Of a stretch of 64,000 nucleotides of DNA, positions 30,580-38,349 are shown one piece after another. The stretch comes from Agromyces ramosus (GTDB taxonomy: Bacteria > Actinomycetota > Actinomycetes > Actinomycetales > Microbacteriaceae), in NCBI RefSeq assembly GCF_004216665.1, contig NZ_SGWY01000001.1, forward strand, positions 1-64,000, given 5' to 3'. How positions within the stretch are numbered: position 1 is the first letter of the stretch; each line of letters starts with the position of its first letter. Below the pieces are notes generated by a model. The model saw only the letters and a program-made list of their open reading frames with translations, did no database searches and had not been told where the DNA came from. Position numbers and translations under genes: made by a program.

Positions 30580-32409
30580 GTGACGTCATTCGTGCTGGGG
30601 ATCGACATCGGCACGAGCTACACCGCTGCGGCCATCGGTCGGCGGCGCGCCGACGGCTCCGTGGACGTCGAACCGCTCGAGCTCGGTTCGCGCAAGGCCG
30701 CGGTGCCCACCGTGGTGTACCTCGGCGATGACGGCGGCGTCGTCGTCGGCGAGGCGGCCGAGCGGCGGGCGATCGATCAACCGGATCGGGTCGTGCGCGA
30801 GTTCAAGCGCCGCATCGGCGACGAGACGCCGATCATCGTGGGCGACCTCAGGGTCGCGGCCGAGGACATCTACGCGGTGCTCGCGCAGTGGGTCGTCGAG
30901 CGCGCCGAGGAGCACGAGGGCGAAGCGCCCGCGGTCATCGCGGTGTCCCATCCCGCGTCATGGGGTGAGCACCGCCTCGGACTGGTCCGAGGGGCCCTGG
31001 CCGGCGTCGGGCTCGGCGAGGTCGAACTGGTGAGCGAACCCGAGGCGGCCGGCCTGCACTACCTGGAGCAGGAGAAGGTCGGGACCGGTGAGGCGATCGC
31101 CGTCTACGACCTCGGCGGCGGCACGTTCGACGTCGCACTGCTCAGGAAGCAGGACGACGCGTTCCGCGTGATCGGCACCCCGTCGGGCATCGAGCACCTC
31201 GGCGGCGCGGACTTCGACCAGCGGATCTTCGAACACGTGCGCTCGCTCGCGGGTGGCGCTCTCGCCGACCTGGACGAGCGCACCCCCGACGAGGCGCTGG
31301 CCCTCGCACGCGTGCGGCGCGACTGCGTCGACGCGAAGGAGGCCCTGTCGTTCGACGGCGAGACGGTCGTTCCCGTGCTGCTGCTCGGCGCGCAGACGCG
31401 CGTGCGGCTCGTCCGCTCGGAGTTCGAGCAGATGATCGGCGACGACCTGCGACGCACGGTCGAGACCCTTCGGCAGGCGGTGACCGCGGCGGGACTCGAG
31501 CTCGACGACCTCACGACCGTCCTGCTCATCGGCGGCTCGTCCCGCATCCCCGCCGTCGCCCAACTCATCTCCGTCGAGCTCGAGCTGCCGGTCGCCATCG
31601 ACGCGGACCCCAAGGCCTCCATCAGCCTCGGCGCCGCCGCAGCGGCATCACGTCGACTCGAGCCGCTCGTGCCCGCACCGGAGCCGGACGACGGGCGGGG
31701 CGACACCGTGCCCGTCGCGGGCGCCGCAGCGGCCGCATTCGCCGGCGCCCCGGTCGGTGCCGGCGCAGCGGGCGCGGCCTCGCAGCGCATGTCCATCGGA
31801 TTGCGCGCGACCGTGCTCGCGGGGGTCGCCGCCGCGCTCCTCGCCGTCCTCATCCCCATCACGCCGCTGGGCGCCGGCACCCCCGAGGACTCGAACGAGG
31901 ATCCGGCCGACACCACCGGCGAACCGAACGGGGCGCCGGACGGCGCCTACGTGACCGGTGCCGCACCGCTCGCCGCACCGCTGGCCGACCCGGTCTTCTA
32001 CATCGACGAGCAGGCGGGGGCCGGAACGACGCCGGAGGACGACGCACCGCCGACCGGCGCGTACCGTCCGCTGTCGCCCGCCAACGGCGGCAGCGGCGGC
32101 ACGTCCACCGCTCCCGCGACGAGCGGGTCATCTGCTGCGGCGCAGGATCCACCGTCGGACACCACGACGTCGACCGACCCGGTGGTCGACACCGAGCCGG
32201 CGCCGGATCCGGCACCCGACCCGGTCCCCGATCCGTCGCCCGAGCCCGAGCCCGTGCCGGATCCCACTCCGGACCCGGTCCCCGACCCGACACCTGAGCC
32301 CGAGCCCGTGCCCGATCCCGCTCCCGACCCCGCTCCCGACCCGTCGCCCGAGCCGGAACCGGTTCCCGACCCGAGCCCGGACCCGACCGAGCCGCCGTCG
32401 GTGCCATGA
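30580..32409 (+). CDS. Membrane-anchored Hsp70-like ATPase with proline-rich external tail
   Basis: 609 aa. Residues 1-360 are an actin/Hsp70-type nucleotide-binding domain: phosphate-1 loop GIDIGTSYTA (residues 7-16), phosphate-2 VYDLGGGTFDVALL (about 175), and adenosine motif LIGGSSRIPAV (about 318). The beta-sandwich substrate-binding domain of DnaK is absent. Instead an Ala/Pro linker leads to one TM helix (about 408-430) and a roughly 180-residue acidic, Pro-rich tail with repeated P-D-P and P-E-P-E units, predicted outside the cell. The GTG at 30580 follows GAGGGGGC. Its stop overlaps the next gene by 4 nt (ATGA). Its role is unknown; the context suggests sensing envelope stress for the regulator encoded next to it. 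Confidence 0.85.
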   Translation: MTSFVLGIDIGTSYTAAAIGRRRADGSVDVEPLELGSRKAAVPTVVYLGDDGGVVVGEAAERRAIDQPDRVVREFKRRIGDETPIIVGDLRVAAEDIYAVLAQWVVERAEEHEGEAPAVIAVSHPASWGEHRLGLVRGALAGVGLGEVELVSEPEAAGLHYLEQEKVGTGEAIAVYDLGGGTFDVALLRKQDDAFRVIGTPSGIEHLGGADFDQRIFEHVRSLAGGALADLDERTPDEALALARVRRDCVDAKEALSFDGETVVPVLLLGAQTRVRLVRSEFEQMIGDDLRRTVETLRQAVTAAGLELDDLTTVLLIGGSSRIPAVAQLISVELELPVAIDADPKASISLGAAAAASRRLEPLVPAPEPDDGRGDTVPVAGAAAAAFAGAPVGAGAAGAASQRMSIGLRATVLAGVAAALLAVLIPITPLGAGTPEDSNEDPADTTGEPNGAPDGAYVTGAAPLAAPLADPVFYIDEQAGAGTTPEDDAPPTGAYRPLSPANGGSGGTSTAPATSGSSAAAQDPPSDTTTSTDPVVDTEPAPDPAPDPVPDPSPEPEPVPDPTPDPVPDPTPEPEPVPDPAPDPAPDPSPEPEPVPDPSPDPTEPPSVP

Positions 32410-34952
32410 GCCGGCCGCTCTCGTCGACGGGAGGGCGGAATCCGGGCACGGTCGGTTGGGAGGACGCCGCAGGGCTCGTGCGGCAGATGCTCGACGGGCG
32501 AGCGCCGGTGCACGCCGGGGTCACGGGGCCGGGAGGGTCGGGCAAGTCCACGCTGCTCGACGAGCTCGCGGTGGCGCTCCGCTCCGAGGGGATGGACGTC
32601 GTCCGCGGTCTCGACGAATACGGACGAGCGGACGTCGACCCCGAGCGCGTCGCGCTCCTCGTCGACGATGCCGAGCACCTCGGCGACGACGACGTCGCCG
32701 CGCTCACGAGCCTCATGCGCACGGACGGACCGCACGTCGTCGTCGCCTTCCGTCCGTGGCCGCGCTCGGAAGCCGTGGCCGGACTCGTCGATCGGCTCGG
32801 CAGGCAGCGCCCGCACCTCGTGCTGGAGCACCTGTCGACCTCCGACGTCCGCGAACGGGCGGTCGAGCTGCTCGGCGATCCGCTCCCCGACGACGCCGTC
32901 GACCGGGTCCTCGACCTCGCGCGCGGCAATGCCCGGTACGTCGACCACGTGCTCCTGGCGGTGCGCGAGGACGCATGGGACCTCCTGGAGACGAGTCCAC
33001 TGCCCTCGTCGGCACTGGAGCGGCTCCGGCATCGTCTGGATCGCCTCGATCCGGACCTCCTCGACTTCCTGGTCGCCCTGGCGGTCGGGTTCTCGGTGTC
33101 GGGACCGGCGCTGGCCACGGCACCCCGGTTCGCCGACGCGGACCTGCGCGCGCTCATGGCCGCGGCGCGGGCGACGGGGATGGTCTCCCCCGAGGGCACC
33201 CTGCTCCCGATCGTACGGATCACGATCATGCAGAGCACGCCGGACCACGAGCTGTGGCCGATGCGGAGCGAGCTGGTGGACGCCGTGGAGGCCGCGGGCG
33301 TTCCCCTGGGACCGACGGCACTCGAACTCGCCCGGCACGGGTTCCGCGACCCGCGCGTTGCGGAAGCACTCCGCGGACAGGCCGACGAGGCCCTGCCGAC
33401 CGAGCCCGTCGAGGCATGGGGGCTCTACGCCGCATCCATCGAGGCGGGTGGCGACGTCGCCGCCCTCGCCGGCCGACGCGCGCAGGCCGCGTGGGCGGCC
33501 GGCGACATCCGCGCCGCCGAGCGCCTCGTCGACGGACTGCTGACCGGCGCCGAGCACCCCGACCTTCCCCGGGTGATGAATGTCGCAGCTGCGATCTGGT
33601 CGCGGAAGGGGATGCTCCGGCGCGGCGCAGACGCGTACGTCGGCCTCACGGAGGCGGCGGGGTGCGCGGCAGCACCGCTCGCGGCCGTCTGCCTTGCCGT
33701 CCTGGGAGAGGTCGGGCAGGCCCGGGCCATCCTCGCCACCGCTCCCGACGTCGAGTATCCGACCTCGTCCCAGGTGGCGATCTCGATGACCGCCGACGGG
33801 ATCCTCGCCGCACTCGACGGCGCACCCGACCGCGCGCTGTCGGCGCTGCTCCAGGCCTCGAGCGTCATGGGCGAGTCCGGTGAGGCCCTTCCCCTGCCCG
33901 AGGTGCCGGCCGTCCTCGCCGCCCACGTGGCGCTCAACGCCGGCGAGCTCGGCATCGCCGCCGAGGTGCTCCAGTCCGCCGTCGACACCGTGCAGGGCGG
34001 ACCCGCGTTCCGGAACCGGCTTCGTCTAACGCAGGCGCTCGTCGCGTTGCGGGCGGATCGTCCCGCTCGCGCCCGCGCGCTGCTGGGGGCGGTCGACTCC
34101 TCGCAGCGCCCGCTCGGGCTCCGCGACGAGGTGCTCGCGCACGCCGTTCGGATCGGGCTCGCACGGCGCACCGACGACCTCACCACGCTCGTGCGGGCAT
34201 GGGATTCGGCGCGCCAGACGGTCGCGCGCATGCCGATCGACCTCACCGCCCTGCCCGCCCTCGCGGAGTTCGCGATCGCGGCGGCGCGCCTGCACGAGTC
34301 GCATTTCATCGAGGAGCCCCTCGCCTCCGCCTGGGAACTGCTCGAGCGCGTCGGCCGGCCCGCATCGTGGTGCACCAACCTGCACTGGGCCGAACTCCAG
34401 GCCGCCATCCTCCGCCGCGACCAGGCGAGCCTCGCGGCGCACGCCGCCGCGCTGTCCGATGCGGCGGCGGCGAATCGCGTGGCCAGCCGGCTCGCGGAGG
34501 CCGGTCGGGTCTGGAGCGCCGCCCTCGCGGGCGAGGTCGACGTCGATGCGGTGGAACGAGCCGTGCGCGACCTCGCCGCAGCCGGGTACCCGTGGGACGC
34601 GGGCCGGCTGGCCGGGCACGCCGCCGGGCGGGCGGCCGAGCATCGGGACACGCTCCAGCTCCTCGCGCTGGCCCGTGGCCTGCACCCGGAGGAGCAGCGC
34701 GCCGAGGACCGGCGAGAACCCGTCGATGAGCCCTCCAACCGTGCCCGTGACGACGGCGGGCTGAGCGCCAGGGAGCGGGAGGTGGCCCGACTCGTGCTCG
34801 AGGGCAAGACGTACGCGGAGATCGGATCCGCGATCTTCATCTCCCCCCGCACCGCCGAGCACCACATCGCGCGCATCCGCCGGCGCCTCGGCGTGACCAC
34901 CCGGTCGGAGCTGCTCGCCAGGCTGCGCCTCGTGCTCGACGAGGACGAGTGA
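32406..34952 (+). CDS. P-loop ATPase/LuxR-type regulator, IniR-like
   Basis: 848-aa large regulator of the MalT/STAND type. Walker A GPGGSGKST (residues 41-49) and Walker B VALLVDDAEHL (about 80) define the ATPase. A long helical, tetratricopeptide-like middle (about 330-770) probably senses a ligand. The C-terminal LuxR helix-turn-helix starts at GLSAREREVARLVLEGKTYA with SPRTAEHHIARIRRRLG as recognition part. In mycobacteria a comparable large LuxR regulator (IniR) next to iniBAC activates that operon, and this gene is placed similarly before iniB. Equivalence is inferred from architecture and position. It is translationally coupled to the Hsp70-like gene. Confidence 0.85.
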   Translation: MSRPLSSTGGRNPGTVGWEDAAGLVRQMLDGRAPVHAGVTGPGGSGKSTLLDELAVALRSEGMDVVRGLDEYGRADVDPERVALLVDDAEHLGDDDVAALTSLMRTDGPHVVVAFRPWPRSEAVAGLVDRLGRQRPHLVLEHLSTSDVRERAVELLGDPLPDDAVDRVLDLARGNARYVDHVLLAVREDAWDLLETSPLPSSALERLRHRLDRLDPDLLDFLVALAVGFSVSGPALATAPRFADADLRALMAAARATGMVSPEGTLLPIVRITIMQSTPDHELWPMRSELVDAVEAAGVPLGPTALELARHGFRDPRVAEALRGQADEALPTEPVEAWGLYAASIEAGGDVAALAGRRAQAAWAAGDIRAAERLVDGLLTGAEHPDLPRVMNVAAAIWSRKGMLRRGADAYVGLTEAAGCAAAPLAAVCLAVLGEVGQARAILATAPDVEYPTSSQVAISMTADGILAALDGAPDRALSALLQASSVMGESGEALPLPEVPAVLAAHVALNAGELGIAAEVLQSAVDTVQGGPAFRNRLRLTQALVALRADRPARARALLGAVDSSQRPLGLRDEVLAHAVRIGLARRTDDLTTLVRAWDSARQTVARMPIDLTALPALAEFAIAAARLHESHFIEEPLASAWELLERVGRPASWCTNLHWAELQAAILRRDQASLAAHAAALSDAAAANRVASRLAEAGRVWSAALAGEVDVDAVERAVRDLAAAGYPWDAGRLAGHAAGRAAEHRDTLQLLALARGLHPEEQRAEDRREPVDEPSNRARDDGGLSAREREVARLVLEGKTYAEIGSAIFISPRTAEHHIARIRRRLGVTTRSELLARLRLVLDEDE

Positions 34953-34966
34953 CCGTCGACGGATGT

Positions 34967-35028
34967 CCCCCATCCCCCCATCGCCGTCCCCCCACCCCCC
35001 TATCGGCCCCCACCCACGACCCCCCTCC
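34967..35028. other. Cytosine tract with quadruplex potential between the regulator gene and iniB
   Basis: The plus strand has runs of C5, C6, C6, C6, C5, C3 and C6 separated by 1-7 nt. The minus strand therefore carries more than four G-runs with short loops, for example runs at 34988-34993, 34995-35000, 35007-35011 and 35013-35015. It lies 15 nt past the regulator stop and about 130 nt upstream of iniB. Confidence 0.65.
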
Positions 35029-35154
35029 GCGGCACCGAAGGTACGGGGTTTCGCACCGATGCCGCACGCGCCAGGACACGACAGTCTTCTTCGTGGGGGC
35101 CGGCGTCGATGTCGGTCATCGAAACTCACACCTCGATGAGGAGGGGATCAGATC

Positions 35155-36330
35155 ATGGCGAACATCACAACGGCACTGCTCGACTTCCTGATGGGCTTGC
35201 TCAAGAGCCCGCAGGCCGGAGCCGACTTCGCAGCCGACCCGGACACGGCGCTGCAGAACGCCGGACTCCAGGGCATCTGCGCCGCAGACGTCGACGCGGT
35301 CCTGCCGGTCGCGCTCGACTTCTCGCCGGTCGGCAACCGCGAGTACGACACCGGCGGCAACGAGATCAACAGCGGCGCCTGGGGCGGCGGCGGCGGCGGT
35401 GGCGGCAGCCACGGCGGTGGCGGCGGCGACTGGGGCGGCGGCGGCGGTGGCGGCGGCCACCACGGCGGCGGCGGCGGTGGCGGTGGCCACCACGGCGGCG
35501 GCGGAGGCGACTACGCAGCAGCGAAGGCGAAGCTGCTCAGCGTCGTGAACAACTACTCGTACATCGATGACCGCGACGTCGTCAACGACCAGTCGACGAA
35601 CACCGCGATCTGGGCCGAGGACAGCATCGTCGGCGTCAACAACGAGGTCGATAACACGGCGACGAACGTCGGCGACGGCAGCATCGTCGCCACGACCGGT
35701 GGCACGATCATCGCCGGCAACACCGAGTACGACCTCGAGGTCGACATCGAGGACTCCTTCAACGAGGAGAACGACGTCGACATCGAGGACTCGTTCAACG
35801 ACAACTCCGACAACTCGACCGACAACTCGACGAACGTCCTGGTGAACGACTCGTTCAACACGGACAACTCGGTCGAGGTCGACATCGAGGACTCCTTCCA
35901 GGACAACTCGGTCGAGATCGAGGACTCCTTCCAGGACAACTCGACCGAGGTCGACATCGAGGACTCGTTCAACGAGACCGAGACCGACGTCGACGTCGAC
36001 ATCGAGGACTCGTTCAACGAGGACAACTCGGTCGACAACTCGACGAACACCGACGTGGACGTCGACATCGAGGACTCGTTCCAGGCGAACGACAACGTCG
36101 TGGACTCGTTCGACGACAACGTCGTCGTGGAGGACTCGTTCCAGGTCAACGACAACACCGTGGTCGAGGACAACGTCGTCGTCAACGACTCCCTCAACGA
36201 CAACAACGTCGCCGTCGACTCGTTCGACGACAACGTCGAGATCGAGGACTCGCTCAACGACAACACCGTCGAGACCGGCCCTGGCGACCAGGTCGAGGTC
36301 GAGGTCGAGGTCGAGGACGTCACCCTGTAG
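35155..36330 (+). CDS. iniB: IniB-like protein with poly-Gly and Asp-Ser-Phe repeats
   Basis: 391 aa. Residues 1-70 form a small conserved domain (ITTALLDFLMGLLKSPQAG, then DPDTALQNAGL) like the N-terminus of mycobacterial IniB. Residues 77-120 are almost only Gly with His/Trp/Asp. From about 195 to the end the chain is acidic with 11 DSF and 2 DSL units in the pattern D-I-E-D-S-F-[NQ]. No cysteine-rich or TM segment is evident after the first 60 residues. A strong GAGGAGGGG site precedes the ATG. The repeat part is less GC-rich and uses few codons. The biochemical role is unknown even in mycobacteria, where iniB is induced by cell-wall inhibitors. Confidence 0.85.
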   Translation: MANITTALLDFLMGLLKSPQAGADFAADPDTALQNAGLQGICAADVDAVLPVALDFSPVGNREYDTGGNEINSGAWGGGGGGGGSHGGGGGDWGGGGGGGGHHGGGGGGGGHHGGGGGDYAAAKAKLLSVVNNYSYIDDRDVVNDQSTNTAIWAEDSIVGVNNEVDNTATNVGDGSIVATTGGTIIAGNTEYDLEVDIEDSFNEENDVDIEDSFNDNSDNSTDNSTNVLVNDSFNTDNSVEVDIEDSFQDNSVEIEDSFQDNSTEVDIEDSFNETETDVDVDIEDSFNEDNSVDNSTNTDVDVDIEDSFQANDNVVDSFDDNVVVEDSFQVNDNTVVEDNVVVNDSLNDNNVAVDSFDDNVEIEDSLNDNTVETGPGDQVEVEVEVEDVTL

Positions 36331-36345
36331 TCACCGCACGAGACC

Positions 36346-36385
36346 GGTTCGGCCCGGCACGGAACACTCCGTGTCGGGCCGAACC
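36346..36385 (+). terminator. 18-bp hairpin between iniB and iniA
   Basis: 36346-36363 pairs with 36368-36385 over 18 bp with one G-U pair and a 4-nt loop, starting 15 nt after the iniB stop. A T-enriched stretch follows. It is strong enough to terminate or to stabilise iniB mRNA, so iniA/iniC are probably expressed below iniB or from read-through. Confidence 0.75.
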
Positions 36386-36435
36386 CACGTCTGTTCTGAT
36401 TGAATTGAGTCCAGCTGCGAAGGGGGAGCGCATCG

Positions 36436-38349
36436 ATGCGACAACTCATCGAACTCGTCGACCAGGGAATCGCTCTCGCGGGCAGCGGAGACCGTGCCGA
36501 CCTCCGCAGGAGGCTCGAGCAGACGAAGGACCGCCTGCTCGATCCGAGCATCCGGGTCATCGTCGTCGGTGAGTTCAAGCAGGGCAAGAGCCAGCTGGTG
36601 AACGCCCTGGTCAACGCCCCGGTGTGCCCGGTCGACGACGACATCGCCACCGCCGTGCCGACGAGCGTGCGCTACGGCGAGCACCCGGCGGCGTTCGTGC
36701 TCTCCCAGCGATCGAGCTCCGGCACGATCGAGTCCGGCGGCAGGGTCGAACGCACCGAGGTGGCCGTGCGGGAGCTCGCGCAGTTCGTGTCCGAGCGCGC
36801 GAAGCCCGAGCGCAACGGCGACCAGGAGGTCACCGGCGCCGAGGTGCTCCTCCCCCGCAAGCTCCTGCAGAGCGGGCTCACGCTCATCGACTCGCCCGGC
36901 GTCGGGGGCCTCACCTCCGCCCACGCCCTCACGACGCTCGCCGCGCTGCCGTCGGCCCACGCCATGCTGTTCGTGTCGGATGCCTCGCAGGAGTACACGG
37001 AGCCCGAGATCCAGTTCCTCCGCCACGCCATGCGGATCTCCCCGAACGTGGCGTGCGTGCTGACCAAGACCGACCTGTACCCGCGGTGGCGCCAGGTCGA
37101 GGAGCTGAACCGAGCCCACCTCGCCGCCATCGATCCGGCGATCCGGCAGTTCCCCCTCTCGTCCCAACTACGGCTCACCGCGGTCGGATCCTCGGACTCG
37201 GAGCTCAACGCGGAGTCCGGGTTCCCCGAGCTCATCGCCTACCTGCGCCGCGACATCGTGGGCAAGGCGGAGCTCCTGCAGCGGCGATCCACCGCGAGCG
37301 ACCTCCTGTCCACGACCGAGCACGTGCGGCTCGCCATCGACTCCGAGCTGAGCGCCCTGCAGAATCCCGAGAAGACGCCCGAGATCGTCGCCCAGCTGGA
37401 GGCGACGAAGGGCCGCGCCGACGAGCTTCGGCGGATCTCCTCGCGGTGGCAGATCACGCTGAACGACGGCGTCACCGATCTCATCGCCGACATGGAGCAC
37501 GACCTGCGCGACCGCATGCGATCGATCCAGCGGGAGGCGGAGGACTCGATCGACGAGGGCGACCCGGGCCCCGTCTGGGACCAGTTCGTCGAGTGGTTCG
37601 AACAGCGCGTCTCGGCGGCCGTCACGGACACGTTCGTGTGGACGCAGGAACGCGCGACGTGGCTCGCCGAGAAGGTGGCACGGCACTTCACCGAGGACGA
37701 GGTGGCCCTTCCCGTCATCAACGTGGATGACACGCGCGACGTGCTCGACACCGTCGGCGAGGTCGCCACGCTGGACTCGGGCCGGCTCGGCGCGATGCAG
37801 AAGTTCTACATCGGCCTCAAGGGGTCCTACGGCGGCGTCCTGATGGTCGGCATCATCACCGGCATCGTCGGGATGTCGCTCATCAACCCGCTCTCGCTGG
37901 CCGCCGGTGCCGTGATCGGACGCAAGGCGTACAAGGACGACACCGAGGCGCGCCTCCTGCGGCGACGCAACGAGGCCAAGATGCTCATCCGGCGCCAGGT
38001 CGACGAGATCATCTTCCAGGTCGGCAAGCAACTGCGGGACCGCCTCCGCATCGTGCAGCGCACCACTCGCGACCACTTCACCGCGATCGCCGACGAGCAC
38101 CACCGCTCGCTCGCCGACTCGGTGCTCGCCGCGCAGAAGGCGGCGACGATGTACGCCACCGAACGCGACAAGCGCGTCACCACGCTGCGTCGGGACCTTG
38201 AACGGGTCGACGCGCTCACGAAGCGCGCCCGCGCCATCGAGACCGGACGCGGGCCCGCCGACGCCGCCGGGAAGGCCACCGCGGCGAAGGAGCCCCCGGC
38301 CTCCCGAGTCGCGGCGGCCGAGCCGGCAGTCGGGACGGCTCCGGCGTGA
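36436..38349 (+). CDS. iniA: Dynamin-like GTPase, IniA-like
   Basis: 637-aa large GTPase. G1 is GEFKQGKS (residues 45-52), G3 DSPGVGG (about 153), G4 TKTD (about 210). Long helical segments form the neck and trunk. The hydrophobic stretch GGVLMVGIITGIVGMSLINP with its continuation (about 465-495) is the likely membrane paddle. Mycobacterial IniA is a membrane-remodelling dynamin, and this protein has the same layout. ATG 36436 follows GGGGGAG. The C-terminus has an Ala/Lys-rich tail. The stop overlaps iniC by 4 nt. Confidence 0.88.
   Translation: MRQLIELVDQGIALAGSGDRADLRRRLEQTKDRLLDPSIRVIVVGEFKQGKSQLVNALVNAPVCPVDDDIATAVPTSVRYGEHPAAFVLSQRSSSGTIESGGRVERTEVAVRELAQFVSERAKPERNGDQEVTGAEVLLPRKLLQSGLTLIDSPGVGGLTSAHALTTLAALPSAHAMLFVSDASQEYTEPEIQFLRHAMRISPNVACVLTKTDLYPRWRQVEELNRAHLAAIDPAIRQFPLSSQLRLTAVGSSDSELNAESGFPELIAYLRRDIVGKAELLQRRSTASDLLSTTEHVRLAIDSELSALQNPEKTPEIVAQLEATKGRADELRRISSRWQITLNDGVTDLIADMEHDLRDRMRSIQREAEDSIDEGDPGPVWDQFVEWFEQRVSAAVTDTFVWTQERATWLAEKVARHFTEDEVALPVINVDDTRDVLDTVGEVATLDSGRLGAMQKFYIGLKGSYGGVLMVGIITGIVGMSLINPLSLAAGAVIGRKAYKDDTEARLLRRRNEAKMLIRRQVDEIIFQVGKQLRDRLRIVQRTTRDHFTAIADEHHRSLADSVLAAQKAATMYATERDKRVTTLRRDLERVDALTKRARAIETGRGPADAAGKATAAKEPPASRVAAAEPAVGTAPA

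Noticed and set aside
35383-35510. GGC/GGT-rich repeat as a non-coding satellite
   Set aside because: It stays in frame within the IniB-like gene and encodes the poly-Gly block.
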